Shown here: positions 36,887 to 46,090 of the stretch, one piece after another
Numbering within the stretch: the first letter of the stretch is position 1
Layout: every line of letters starts with the position of its first letter
NCBI GenBank assembly: GCA_900473175.1
Contig: UCKM01000020.1
Coordinates: 1-64,000 of the forward strand
Reading direction: 5' to 3'
Length of the DNA stretch: 64,000 bases
Source of the DNA: Hyphomicrobiales bacterium
GTDB taxonomy: Bacteria; Pseudomonadota; Alphaproteobacteria; Rhizobiales; Rhizobiaceae
The notes under the pieces: generated by a model
Database searches by the model: none
What the model saw: only the letters and a program-made list of their open reading frames with translations
Told to the model about the DNA's origin: nothing
Program-made: the position numbers and the translations under genes

Positions 36887-37819
36887 TCAATTCCAGCGTT
36901 TGTGGAACCACATCCACTGGCCGGGGTATTCGCGGACCCAGCCCTCGACTTTGTCATTCAGCGCCTGCACTGTGGCGGCGAGGTCGACCCCACCCTTTTC
37001 GTCGCGCGGCAGCTCCATCTTTTCTTCGAGTTCGAGACGGAACCGCCCACCCGGGAGACGGATGCAGCGGGTCGGATAGACGTCGCAATCATATTGCCGC
37101 GCCAGCTTGGCCAAAAGCGGGTTCGTCTTGCAAGGCCGATTGAAGAAGGTCGAGGGGATGCCGCGGCGGAATTTCTGGTCTACCAGCATCCCGACGTTGC
37201 CGTTGGCGTTAAGGACGCTTGCAAGCGACCAGGCGGCCCCGGCCTTTGATGGAACGAGATGCCCCATATTGGTACGCCGGGCGCCAAGAATCCGCTTGGC
37301 GACATAGGGATTGTTCGGCGGGCGGAACAGCGCCGTGACATTGAGGTCGAATGTTGCCGCGCAGATCGGCAGGAGTTCGAAATTGCCCGTATGGCCGGTA
37401 AAGAAAATATGCGGGCGATCCGTCTCTTCGAGAAGAAGACGCTCGAAGATTTCGCGGCCATGAACTTCAATGAGCCCCGTCTTGTCGCTGTGCGGATCGT
37501 AATCGAAGATCGCATCGAGGAATACATACTCGGCAGCCAGACGAGCCATGTTGCCCCACATGTCGCGGGCAATCACCTGCAGTTCGTCCTCGGATTTTTC
37601 CGGATAGGCCTTGCGCAGATTGGTCATCGCAACGCGGTGGCGGCCCATCAGCGGACCGATCTTGCGCGCGGTATTGTCCATGAAGTCCATCGCGGCTTTG
37701 GCGGGAAGTTGCCGCAGCAGCCACAGCACGCCGAATATGACATGCGCCGAAAGCCAGTAGTTGAACGATTTCAACCTCTGGCTCCAGCGGAACAGAGCAA
37801 GCTTGGTGTCGAGTTTCAT
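36887..37819 (-). CDS. lpxXL: Lipid A very-long-chain acyltransferase
   Basis: LpxL/HtrB-family inner-membrane acyltransferase of 310 residues, placed by context as LpxXL, which moves the 27-hydroxyoctacosanoyl-type chain from AcpXL to lipid A. One hydrophobic segment near residues 22-40 anchors it. The catalytic HX4E motif is in FTGHTGNFELLP. Last gene of the acpXL operon; its start is 4 bases after the dehydrogenase stop. Ordinary lauroyl transferase is the alternative if context is ignored. Confidence 0.88.
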   Translation of the reverse strand: MKLDTKLALFRWSQRLKSFNYWLSAHVIFGVLWLLRQLPAKAAMDFMDNTARKIGPLMGRHRVAMTNLRKAYPEKSEDELQVIARDMWGNMARLAAEYVFLDAIFDYDPHSDKTGLIEVHGREIFERLLLEETDRPHIFFTGHTGNFELLPICAATFDLNVTALFRPPNNPYVAKRILGARRTNMGHLVPSKAGAAWSLASVLNANGNVGMLVDQKFRRGIPSTFFNRPCKTNPLLAKLARQYDCDVYPTRCIRLPGGRFRLELEEKMELPRDEKGGVDLAATVQALNDKVEGWVREYPGQWMWFHKRWN

Positions 37820-37823
37820 GAGA

Positions 37824-38852
37824 TCAGTTTACGCGCAGGATGATCTTGCCGAATACGTCGCGGCCTTCCATGCGCTTCAGCGCCGTATCGATATCATCGA
37901 AGCCGACTTGCGTATCGATGACCGGATAAACGAGGCCGCGCGCCATCTTCTGCATGGCATCCGCCATATTCTCCATGCGGCACCCGAACGAGCCGAGCAG
38001 TTTCAGCTGTTGTTGGAACAGCATCATCAGGTTGATGCTGGTGGACACGCCCGATGTCGATCCACAGGTGACGAGACGCCCGCCGCGGCGCAGCGACAGC
38101 ATGGAGCCCGCCCAGGTATCCGCGCCCACATGTTCGAAGACGACATCAACGCCCTTCTTTTTCGTCAGCTTGCGCACGACGCCCTCGAAGCGGTCTTCGC
38201 GGTAGTTGATGACATGATCGGCGCCGAGCGCCTTGGCCTTCTCGATCTTGTTGTCGGAGCCGACAGTCGTGATCACCGTGCAGCCGATTTTCTTGGCAAG
38301 CTGGATCGCCGCCGAACCAATGCCCGAGCCGCCGGCATGGATGAGAATGGTTTCGCCCGGCTCAAGCTTGGCATTGTCGAACAGCATGTGCTCGACCGTA
38401 CCGAACGTCACCGGGGCGACGGCAGCGCCGATCTCATCGACGCCAGGAGGGGCAGGGACGAGGAGGCGGGCCGGCAGGTTGACCTTCTCCTGGGCAAAGC
38501 CATCAAGATGGAAGCCGTGCACGCCGGAAACATGTTCGCAGAGATTGTCGCGGCCTTCGCGGCAGGGACGGCACAGGCCGCATGTCTGCGCACCGTAGAT
38601 CGAAACCAGCTGACCGGGCAAAAGGTTGCTGACGCCATGACCGATCGCATCGACCACGCCCGAGGCCTCGGCGCCGATCGTCAGCGGCATCTTGCGCTTG
38701 GCAAAGGCCATGCCGCGCCAGCCCCAGACGTCGATATGGTTGAGCGCGACGGCCCTGATATTGACCGTGACCTCGCCCGGACCGGGCGGGGGCGGGGGCG
38801 CTACCTTGACAATCTCGAGCTTGCGGTCTTCGATCAGCTGTAATGCGCGCAT
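37824..38852 (-). CDS. adh2XL: Zinc-type alcohol dehydrogenase of the VLCFA locus
   Basis: MDR-superfamily oxidoreductase of 342 residues. The structural-zinc cysteines lie in TCGLCRPCREGRDNLC, and the nucleotide-binding motif is HAGGSGIGSAAIQLAKKIG. The position in the acpXL operon matches the adh2XL gene of Rhizobium, thought to serve as the enoyl or keto reducing step for the very long acyl chain. The family itself only shows an NAD(P)-dependent reductase. Confidence 0.82.
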   Translation of the reverse strand: MRALQLIEDRKLEIVKVAPPPPPGPGEVTVNIRAVALNHIDVWGWRGMAFAKRKMPLTIGAEASGVVDAIGHGVSNLLPGQLVSIYGAQTCGLCRPCREGRDNLCEHVSGVHGFHLDGFAQEKVNLPARLLVPAPPGVDEIGAAVAPVTFGTVEHMLFDNAKLEPGETILIHAGGSGIGSAAIQLAKKIGCTVITTVGSDNKIEKAKALGADHVINYREDRFEGVVRKLTKKKGVDVVFEHVGADTWAGSMLSLRRGGRLVTCGSTSGVSTSINLMMLFQQQLKLLGSFGCRMENMADAMQKMARGLVYPVIDTQVGFDDIDTALKRMEGRDVFGKIILRVN

Positions 38853-38883
38853 AGTTTCATCCGTTTCCTGTTCAGGCCACGGA

Positions 38884-40161
38884 TTAGTTCGGTTCTGCCG
38901 TCATGACAAGACACGTATTCTGTCCGCCGAAGCCGAACGAGCTGGAAAGGACCGATGAGACCGTCGCCTCACGCTTCACGTTGGGCACGACATCCAGGAC
39001 AATTGCTGGATCGGGGTTGTCGTAATTGATCGTCGGCGGGATCGTGCCAGTCTGGATGGTCAAGACCGAAAACACCGCTTCGATAGCGCCGGCCGCCGTC
39101 AAGGTGTGACCGATCATTGACTTGTTCGACGATACGGGAAGCTTCGAAAGGCGTTCGCCAAAGACGCTGGAGAGCGCCAGATATTCCATCTTGTCGTTCT
39201 CGGGCGTCGACGTTCCGTGCGCGTTGATGTAGTCGATCGCGTCTTCCTTGATGCCGGCATCATCAAGAGCAGCACGAACTGCGCCAATAGCTGGCGAGCC
39301 ATCGGGCTTGGAGCGGGTACGGTGGAAGTCGTCAGCTTTCTCGCCGCAACCGCGCATGATGCCAAGAATATTGGCACCGCGCGCCACTGCAGACTCAAGT
39401 GATTCCATGACCATCGCGCCAGAGCCTTCGGCCATGACGAAACCATCCCGGTCCTTGGAGAATGGCTTGGCCGCCTTGTGCGCAGGCTCGTTTTGCGTCG
39501 AAAGTGCCGATAACAGCGAGAAGCGGATAAGTGCCTCGGCCGAGACAGATCCGTCTGTACCGATCGAGAGCACGCGATCGCTTTCGCCGCGCCGAATCGC
39601 CTCGACGCCAAGCTGAATGGCCGTTGCGCCTGACGCACAGGCTGTCGAAAGCGTCACGGGAAGTCCGCGCGTGCCGAACGTCTCGGCAAGAACCTCGGCG
39701 ATATAGCCGAACTCGACCGTGTTGAACATGTCGACCTGAGGCCCCCGGCGGCATGCGGCAAGCAGGAGGTCGTAGCCCGGCTCGCCTTCGGATCGGACCA
39801 AGGCATCAAGGGCAAAGCGGTTGCGCCATTCGAGTTCAACCGGTGGAGCCGCAAGGAAAAGCGGCCCGCCGAAATCATCCACAGGAAAACCAGCTTGCGA
39901 CAGTGCTTCTTCACCAGCAAGCGAAGCCAGCTTTTGCGAGAGCGCCGAGGCGCCCTTGTTGCTTTCTTCGAGAAAATCAACCGTGCCGGCGATCTGCGTG
40001 CGCAGATTGTCCAGCTCGAACCGGGTAATCGTGTGGATCCCCGATGTGCCGGACGTCAACGCCGCCCAGTTTTCTTCCTTGCCCTGACCCAAGGACGAAA
40101 CGACGCCGAGACCGGTGATAGCAACGAGCGGACGGCCGAGATGATCGGTGTATTTGGACAT
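38884..40161 (-). CDS. fabF1XL: Beta-ketoacyl-ACP synthase, catalytically complete
   Basis: FabF-type condensing enzyme of 425 residues. The active-site triad is intact: Cys175 in STACASG, His315 in NAHGTSTP and His352 in SMIGHTLTAAG, with Lys347 nearby. It should elongate the AcpXL-bound chain. ATG at 40161 has AAGGG 8 bases upstream; a start at 40176 would add five residues. It starts 11 bases after its degenerate partner's stop, as expected for subunits of one complex. Confidence 0.88.
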   Translation of the reverse strand: MSKYTDHLGRPLVAITGLGVVSSLGQGKEENWAALTSGTSGIHTITRFELDNLRTQIAGTVDFLEESNKGASALSQKLASLAGEEALSQAGFPVDDFGGPLFLAAPPVELEWRNRFALDALVRSEGEPGYDLLLAACRRGPQVDMFNTVEFGYIAEVLAETFGTRGLPVTLSTACASGATAIQLGVEAIRRGESDRVLSIGTDGSVSAEALIRFSLLSALSTQNEPAHKAAKPFSKDRDGFVMAEGSGAMVMESLESAVARGANILGIMRGCGEKADDFHRTRSKPDGSPAIGAVRAALDDAGIKEDAIDYINAHGTSTPENDKMEYLALSSVFGERLSKLPVSSNKSMIGHTLTAAGAIEAVFSVLTIQTGTIPPTINYDNPDPAIVLDVVPNVKREATVSSVLSSSFGFGGQNTCLVMTAEPN

Positions 40162-40172
40162 GGGATAACCCT

Positions 40173-41357
40173 TCACACTTTGAGAAGGCGGGCGACGCCT
40201 TCGCCTCGGGTACCCCCGATGGAGGTTGCCAGGGCGGATTGGATGCTGGCAGGTCCAGCTTTCTCATTGTCAGGATCGATTGGCGGAAAAGCCGTGCCAT
40301 TGTAGAGGCTGAGCGCCGCAAGGGCGACGACGAGCGGGAATTGCGCTTCGCGCAGATGCCCCATCTTGCCGGCAACGCCGCGCACGGGCGAACTGGAGAA
40401 TGCATCAAGTACCGTTTTTTCGGCAGCCGTTATGCCTTTTGCACCGGAAGCGCCGGATATGATCAGATCGGCGGCCTTGTCGGCGGACGCAGCACCAAGC
40501 AATTTGGCGAGCGTCTCCGACAAGTCGTCGCGGCTGCGGCGGATTTGCGAGCTGCTGACATTGTCGATCGCAGCATAGGCGCGCGCGCCACGCTTCCTGG
40601 CATGTTCGGCGCTTTCGAGAACGAGAAACGCACCGCCGGAACCTGTGACGATGCCACCGCCTGCCGAATTCTCCCGCTGCCAAAGCGGGGCCCAGCCGTC
40701 AGTCTTCAACATGCCGTTGAGTTCATAGCCGAGCAGCATGTCCGGATGTTCGGAATTATAGGCGCCGCCGACCAGAGCATGCGTGCTTTGACCCGAACGA
40801 ATGCGGGCAACGGTCGTATCGATTGCCGAAATGCCGGAGCCTTCTTCACCCATGAAGGTGCGCGAAGAACCGGTTACCTTGTGGACGATGGAGATGTTGC
40901 CGGCGAGCAGATTGGAAAGCTGGGCCAGAAACAGCGTCGGCCGCAGTTCCGTTGTCAGTTTTTCATTGATCATGGTGCCGAGATCGTTGCGCACCCGCGC
41001 CGCAGCGAGGATCTGCATATCGACCGTCACGTCGCGTTCGCCGCCACCCGCGCCCACAACCATGTCCATCGTGGCGCAGAGCGCCTCGTCGTCCTTGATG
41101 CCGGCGTCCTGGAGGGCAAGACCTGCCGTATAGGTGCCGATGCGCTGCCAGGTTTCCATCTGGCGCTGGTCGCCGCGCTTTGGAATTTGGTTGCTCCAGT
41201 CGACCTCACCCAAGGGGTGAACCGTATAGGGCTTGAAGGTCTCGCTGTCGGTGCGCGGTTCGGCCTGGCCGTTGAACGCTTGCCAATGGGCCTCAGCGCC
41301 TTCACCCAGCGACGAGATCAGTCCGATGCCAGTGATAACGACGGTGTTGTTCTGCAT
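40173..41357 (-). CDS. fabF2XL: Degenerate beta-ketoacyl synthase (chain-length-factor-like)
   Basis: Thiolase-fold protein of 394 residues related to FabF but without a working active site. Aligning SGISAIDTTVARIRSG with SGATAIQLGVEAIRRG of the neighbour puts Glu172 where the catalytic Cys should be. The HGT histidine motif is also missing; only the second histidine region (GKMGHLREAQ) survives. This pattern resembles chain-length factors of type II polyketide synthases. It lies between acpXL and the active ketosynthase, so a heterodimer is likely. Confidence 0.85.
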   Translation of the reverse strand: MQNNTVVITGIGLISSLGEGAEAHWQAFNGQAEPRTDSETFKPYTVHPLGEVDWSNQIPKRGDQRQMETWQRIGTYTAGLALQDAGIKDDEALCATMDMVVGAGGGERDVTVDMQILAAARVRNDLGTMINEKLTTELRPTLFLAQLSNLLAGNISIVHKVTGSSRTFMGEEGSGISAIDTTVARIRSGQSTHALVGGAYNSEHPDMLLGYELNGMLKTDGWAPLWQRENSAGGGIVTGSGGAFLVLESAEHARKRGARAYAAIDNVSSSQIRRSRDDLSETLAKLLGAASADKAADLIISGASGAKGITAAEKTVLDAFSSSPVRGVAGKMGHLREAQFPLVVALAALSLYNGTAFPPIDPDNEKAGPASIQSALATSIGGTRGEGVARLLKV

Positions 41358-41428
41358 TGTCTCGCAACACCGTCCATGCGGTGCACCCGGTTAGGTGGAA
41401 TTGAGCCTGTCCGAATCGTGACCGGAAA

Positions 41429-41710
41429 TCAGGCCTTTTTGGCGGCGACGAGTTCGTCGATCTTGGCACAGAGGTTCTTCAGCACGAAGTACTCTTCGGT
41501 CGGAACCTTGCCGTCGTTGACTTCCTGCGTCCACTGTTCGAGTGGGATCTTGATACCGAAGGCCTTGTCGATCGCGAAAACGATGTCGAGGAAATCAAGG
41601 CTATCGATGCCGAGATCGTCAATCGTATGGCTTTCCGGCGTGATGGAATCGCGGTCAATTTCACTGGTTTCGGCAATGATATCGGCGACCTTGTCGAATG
41701 TTTCGGACAA
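41429..41710 (-). CDS. acpXL: Acyl carrier protein for very-long-chain fatty acid
   Basis: AcpXL of 93 residues. The phosphopantetheine serine is in [35 protein letters not shown] is diagnostic of AcpXL over house-keeping AcpP. The start is a TTG at 41710 ([11 protein letters not shown]) with AAGGA 7 bases upstream; it gives the family's normal length and N-terminus, whereas the frame opening at 41749 adds 13 unrelated residues. It heads the lipid A VLCFA operon. No fabZXL follows; the next gene is 71 bases away. Confidence 0.93.
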   Translation of the reverse strand: MSETFDKVADIIAETSEIDRDSITPESHTIDDLGIDSLDFLDIVFAIDKAFGIKIPLEQWTQEVNDGKVPTEEYFVLKNLCAKIDELVAAKKA

Positions 41711-41816
41711 TTGGTTTTCCTTTTGCTTCCGGTGCCTGGTGGGAGGCACTGATGTCTGATGAGCCGGTATCTAACGTTTTTCGGGGGTTATGGAAAGACC
41801 CAAGGTTGTCCGTCCA

Positions 41817-42407
41817 TTAGTCGAATATGATTCTTCCGGCGACATGGATCGTTTCACCTTCTTCTGCTGGACCAACCACAATAGCTTCGGTTGGACGTGG
41901 GGTAATCCCGGTCAATGCGATTATATTGGCGCGATCGGTCAGCATTACCAGATTGCCGGTGCTCTTGAATCCGCCAATTGCCGAGCGAATTTTCTCAATC
42001 TCCAGGCGCTTTGCGGCGTCATCGTCCGGCATGGGATCGAGTGGCTTGAAAATCTCCGTCGGAACCGAGCCGAAGGAAAGGCGGGCCGTTTCCCGGGCAT
42101 TGCATGTCGAACTGGTCAGAATCCTGTCGATTCGCACGCCGCGAGCCGCAAAGCGCGCACCGAGTTTCTGGGCCAGTTGGCGGCCGCGATCGGAAAGGGT
42201 TTGCGTGGCAGAACAGTCCACGGACGTATCGACGCTCGGGCTCAGCGTTCCGGAGGCGTCAGCCCCCTGGATGAGAATGGTGTAACCTCCACGCTGAACG
42301 CGCGCCCAGGCGGCATCGGTCGCGTGTGCTGGCGAGACGACCGGGCCGGAGCTCAACGCCAGAGCAAGTCCGGCCATCATCAGCATGAAATTGCGCTTCA
42401 ACATCAC
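41817..42407 (-). CDS. Exported histidine-phosphatase-like protein, catalytically degenerate
   Basis: 196 residues with a signal peptide ending near SPAHA at residue 29. The fold of the phosphoglycerate-mutase/SixA family is clear from LSDRGRQLAQKLGARF (71-86) and the TSSTCNARETARL block (98-110). The first catalytic RHG reads QGA (47-49), and the second catalytic His, in the usual THQVNI, is Asp158 in LTDRANI. It should not act as a phosphatase and may bind a phosphorylated ligand. It lies 106 bases upstream of acpXL on the same strand. Confidence 0.75.
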   Translation of the reverse strand: MMLKRNFMLMMAGLALALSSGPVVSPAHATDAAWARVQRGGYTILIQGADASGTLSPSVDTSVDCSATQTLSDRGRQLAQKLGARFAARGVRIDRILTSSTCNARETARLSFGSVPTEIFKPLDPMPDDDAAKRLEIEKIRSAIGGFKSTGNLVMLTDRANIIALTGITPRPTEAIVVGPAEEGETIHVAGRIIFD

Positions 42408-42506
42408 TCTCCATTAGCAGCCGAGATGGTGATTTGGCGAAGAAAAATAAAGTGAGTGCTTTGGAACCGCTTGCGTGGCACCCGTCCCGCGCCTATTCGG
42501 TAGGCG

Positions 42507-43463
42507 ATGGGTCTTGTCCAAACAATCATTGTCGTTTTCGGTGTGATTGCCATCGCTTACGCCGCGGCACATTTCAGGCTGCTGGATGAGAACGTCGGCG
42601 ACGGCTTGTCGGATTTTGTTTTCATGATTGCGGCGCCGCTTCTGTTGTTCAGGACAATGGTGACGGCTGATTTTCACGGTGCCGCGCCGTGGGAACTGTG
42701 GACCGCGTATTTTGCCGGGGTCATCGTCGCCTGGATCGCCGCCGATCTCGTCATCAAGATCATCTTTGGTCGCGACAACCGGGCCGGCGTTGTCGCCGGC
42801 GTTTCCGGCGCTTTCTCCAATCTGGTTTTCCTTGGGATGCCGCTGATGCTCGGCGTCTTCGGTCAGGAGGGCTTTGCAATCCTGTCGCTGATCGTTGCCG
42901 TCCACATGCCGATCATGATGGCGGCGTCAATCAGCTTGCACGAACTCGCCATGCGCCGGGACGGCGCATTCGATGGCGAGAGCCATGTTGTTGCGGTCGT
43001 GCTCTCGTTCTTCAGGAGCCTGCTGCGCAACCCCTTCGTTCTCGGCATCCTCGCCGGCTGGATCTGGCGTCTCACTGGCGTGCGCATGCCCATGATAGCC
43101 GATTCGCTCATCCAGACCCTGGGAAGCGTTGCGGGTCCTGTTGCCTTGTTTGCTATGGGCATGGGGCTGAAGAAATTTGGTATCTCAGGTCACATCGCCG
43201 CATCGCTCGTCATGTCCGCAATAAAGCTCGTGCTCATGCCGGCTGTTGTGCTGATCGCCGCCTGGTTTATCGGACTGCCGCCCTTTACTGCCAAGATCGC
43301 CGTGGCATCGGCAGCCTTGCCTGCCGGCGTCAACTCCTACCTAATTGCGACACGCTTCGGCACAGGTCAGGCCCTCGCTTCGAATTCGATGGTGATGGCA
43401 ACTGCCTTGTCTGTCCTAACGCTTGCGTTCTGGCTTTCGGTGGTCACGCATATTTTTGGGTAG
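42507..43463 (+). CDS. AEC family (auxin efflux carrier type) transporter
   Basis: Membrane transporter of 318 residues with about ten hydrophobic segments and a charged middle loop near residue 150. SGAFSNLVFLGMPLMLGVFG (about residues 93-112) and the late PAGVNSYLIATRFG are typical of the auxin efflux carrier/malonate transporter family. The substrate in bacteria is often a dicarboxylate. It stands alone with its own leader. Confidence 0.85.
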   Translation: MGLVQTIIVVFGVIAIAYAAAHFRLLDENVGDGLSDFVFMIAAPLLLFRTMVTADFHGAAPWELWTAYFAGVIVAWIAADLVIKIIFGRDNRAGVVAGVSGAFSNLVFLGMPLMLGVFGQEGFAILSLIVAVHMPIMMAASISLHELAMRRDGAFDGESHVVAVVLSFFRSLLRNPFVLGILAGWIWRLTGVRMPMIADSLIQTLGSVAGPVALFAMGMGLKKFGISGHIAASLVMSAIKLVLMPAVVLIAAWFIGLPPFTAKIAVASAALPAGVNSYLIATRFGTGQALASNSMVMATALSVLTLAFWLSVVTHIFG

Positions 43464-43510
43464 GCAAACCCAGTTGCAGCTTCGGTCAAAAAGGAGCAGG
43501 GTAGCCGTAC

Positions 43511-43544
43511 CGTCTTGATCAAGACGCATTGCCATGGGCAATGC
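43511..43544. promoter_or_regulatory. Twin perfect palindromes upstream of gabD
   Basis: CGTCTTGATCAAGACG (43511-43526) is a perfect 16-base palindrome. Sharing its last base, GCATTGCC (43526-43533) and GGCAATGC (43537-43544) form a second perfect repeat around ATG. They end 59 bases before the gabD start, a good position for regulator sites. The regulator is not known. Confidence 0.55.
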
Positions 43545-43602
43545 AGGGTTATCCTTCACGGAACTCACGAACGACAATAACCCTTCGAACACAGGGAGAA
43601 AC

Positions 43603-45063
43603 ATGATGTTGCAGAAATCCAGCCCGTTCATGAAGCAGGCAAACCTCATCAATGGCGAATGGGTGGGCGCCGATTCCGGCAAGACCATCGACGTCATCAA
43701 CCCTGCGACCGGTCTGAAGATCGGCACCGTGCCCAATTCAGGCAAGGCCGAAACACAACGCGCCATCAATGCCGCAGCGGAAGCCTTCAAGACTTGGCGC
43801 AAGACGTCGGTGCTCGAGCGCTCGAAACTGATGCGCAAGCTCCACGACGCGATCCTAGACAACCAGGATGCGCTTGCGGAGCTGCTGACGCTCGAACAGG
43901 GCAAGTCGCTTGCAGAGTCCAAGGGTGAGGTTGGCATGTCGGCCGCCTATATTCTCTGGTATGCGGAAGAGGCCCGCCGAACCTATGGCGATATCGTGCC
44001 GTCGCCATGGGCCGACCGGCGCATCCTCGTCACGAAAGAACCCGTGGGCGTGATCGCTGCCATCACGCCATGGAATTTCCCGTCTTCAATGCTCGCTCGC
44101 AAGATTGGCCCTGCGCTCGCCACCGGTTGCACCGCAGTCGTAAAGCCTGCAACGCAGACACCCTATTCCGGCCTTGTCTGGGGCGCGCTTTGCGAAGAGG
44201 TCGGCATACCGAAAGGCGTCGTCAACATTCTGACCGGATCGGCCTCGGAAATCGGCGGCGAGATCACCAGCAATCCGCTGGTGCGCAAGATCACCTTCAC
44301 CGGCTCGACCGAGATCGGCAAGATTCTTATCAAGCAGGCTGCCGATACGGTCAAGAAAGTTTCGATGGAGCTTGGTGGCAATGCGCCATTCATTGTCTTC
44401 GACGATGCCGATGTCGATCGGGCTGTCGAAGGCGCGATGATCGCCAAGTTCCGCAACTCCGGGCAGACCTGCGTGTGTACGAACCGGTTCCTGGTTCAGG
44501 CCGGAATTTACGACAGCTTCGTTGAAAAGTTTGCCACTGCGACCGCAAAGCTCAAGGTTGGCGACGGTCTTGAGAGCGGAACCCAGCAGGGGCCGCTGAT
44601 CGACGAGAAGGCAGTCGAGAAGGTCGAGGAATTCATTGCCGACGCCAAGCAGAAGGGCGGCAAGGTGATTACAGGCGGCAAGCGGCATGCGCTTGGCGGC
44701 AGCTTCTTCGAGCCAACGGTCATCGGCGATGCGAAAGCAGATATGCTTTTCACCAAGGAAGAGATCTTCGGCCCTGTCGCGCCCGTCTACAAGTTCGAGA
44801 CCGAGCAGGAGGCCATCGACCTCGCCAATGATACCCAGTTCGGCCTTGCCAGCTATTTCTACACGCAGGACCTTGGCCGGGTGTTCCGGGTATCGGAAGG
44901 GCTGAAATATGGCATGGTCGGTGTGAATGAAGGCATGATCACCACGGTCGAAGCGCCGTTTGGCGGCGTCAAGGAATCCGGCCTCGGCAAGGAAGGCGGC
45001 CATCAGGGCATCGAAGACTATCTCGATACGAAATATGTCTGTGTCGGAGGCCTGGGCCTCTAA
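43603..45063 (+). CDS. gabD: Succinate-semialdehyde dehydrogenase (GabD type)
   Basis: Aldehyde dehydrogenase of 486 residues oxidising succinate semialdehyde with NAD(P). The catalytic cysteine is Cys290 in SGQTCVCTNRF; the general base is in SMELGGNAPF; and the cofactor region is TPWNFPSSMLARKIGPAL. ATG at 43603 has GGGAG 5 bases upstream; the upstream ATG at 43534 lies inside a palindrome and is rejected. It abuts galM with no gap. Glutarate semialdehyde is an alternative substrate. Confidence 0.92.
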   Translation: MMLQKSSPFMKQANLINGEWVGADSGKTIDVINPATGLKIGTVPNSGKAETQRAINAAAEAFKTWRKTSVLERSKLMRKLHDAILDNQDALAELLTLEQGKSLAESKGEVGMSAAYILWYAEEARRTYGDIVPSPWADRRILVTKEPVGVIAAITPWNFPSSMLARKIGPALATGCTAVVKPATQTPYSGLVWGALCEEVGIPKGVVNILTGSASEIGGEITSNPLVRKITFTGSTEIGKILIKQAADTVKKVSMELGGNAPFIVFDDADVDRAVEGAMIAKFRNSGQTCVCTNRFLVQAGIYDSFVEKFATATAKLKVGDGLESGTQQGPLIDEKAVEKVEEFIADAKQKGGKVITGGKRHALGGSFFEPTVIGDAKADMLFTKEEIFGPVAPVYKFETEQEAIDLANDTQFGLASYFYTQDLGRVFRVSEGLKYGMVGVNEGMITTVEAPFGGVKESGLGKEGGHQGIEDYLDTKYVCVGGLGL

Positions 45064-46086
45064 ATGAACACAGAGCTTTTTGGCCACACGCCGGAAGGCG
45101 AGGCAGTCCACCGCATTAAAATTTCCGGCGGGGGACTGACCGCCAAGGTCCTGACATGGGGCGCAGTCATCCAGGATTTGCGCCTCAAGGGACATGAACA
45201 TCCGCTGGTGCTTGGTTACCAGGATTTTACCGACTACCCGGAACATTCGCCCTATCTTGGCGCAACGGTTGGCCGCTCAATCAACCGAATCCGCAACGGC
45301 GAACTGACGATCGACGGCAAAACCTATGCGGTGGAGCGCAATTTTCACGGCCTGCACAATATCCATGGCGGATCGCACGGGGCAGGCAAACGCAATTGGG
45401 AGGTCGTCGCCGTTGGTTCGGACTATGCAACGCTGACGATCCAGCTCGCCGATGGGGAAATGGGCTTTCCCGGCAACTTGAACATCACCTGCACATACAT
45501 GCTCGAACCGAAAGGAACGCTGGCAATCCGGCTCGACGCGGTCACTGACAAAGCGACGATCTGCAATCTCGCGCATCACAGCTACTTCAACCTCGATGAC
45601 GGCGGGGCTACCGATGCGCTGGATCATCACGTCCGGATCGACGCGCAAGCCTATCTCCCGGTGGATGGCGACCTGATACCTGATGGGCGGGTACTGCCCG
45701 TCGCCGGAACCACACATGATTTCCGCGAATACCGCAGCATCCGGCGCGAGGAAAACGGCAACCAGGTGGTCTACGACAACAATTTCTGCCTTTCGAGCCA
45801 GCGCCAGCCGCTGCGGCCCGTCGCATCGGCACGAGGTGTCCGTTCTGGCGTTGAAATGAACGTTCTGACCACCGAACCCGGCGTACAGTTCTACGCCGCC
45901 AACACGCTTGGTGGGCGCCCGCCGATCGGATTGACCGGCAATACCTATGGCAATTACGCGGGAATCTGCTTCGAGGCGCAGGTGTGGCCGGACTCGACCC
46001 ACTTTCCCTATTTCCCGCAGGCAATCCTGCGGCCAGATGAGACCTATAGCCAGATGACGAAGTACAGCTTCAGGAAGGCAAAATAG
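45064..46086 (+). CDS. galM: Aldose 1-epimerase
   Basis: Mutarotase of 340 residues interconverting alpha and beta anomers of hexoses. Conserved blocks are GATVGRSINRI, HGLHNIHGGSHG, the catalytic-histidine segment NLAHHSYFNLDD and the late FEAQVWPDSTHFPYFPQ. The ATG comes directly after the gabD stop, so the two share an mRNA. A sugar kinase gene follows in convergent orientation. Confidence 0.92.
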   Translation: MNTELFGHTPEGEAVHRIKISGGGLTAKVLTWGAVIQDLRLKGHEHPLVLGYQDFTDYPEHSPYLGATVGRSINRIRNGELTIDGKTYAVERNFHGLHNIHGGSHGAGKRNWEVVAVGSDYATLTIQLADGEMGFPGNLNITCTYMLEPKGTLAIRLDAVTDKATICNLAHHSYFNLDDGGATDALDHHVRIDAQAYLPVDGDLIPDGRVLPVAGTTHDFREYRSIRREENGNQVVYDNNFCLSSQRQPLRPVASARGVRSGVEMNVLTTEPGVQFYAANTLGGRPPIGLTGNTYGNYAGICFEAQVWPDSTHFPYFPQAILRPDETYSQMTKYSFRKAK

Positions 46087-46090
46087 GCCG

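Noticed and set aside
40239-41759. Plus-strand frame of 506 codons
   Set aside because: Antisense to fabF2XL and acpXL, both clearly coding; high-GC codon bias explains the long open mirror frame.
44086-45246. Minus-strand frame of 386 codons
   Set aside because: Mirror of gabD with no recognisable product.
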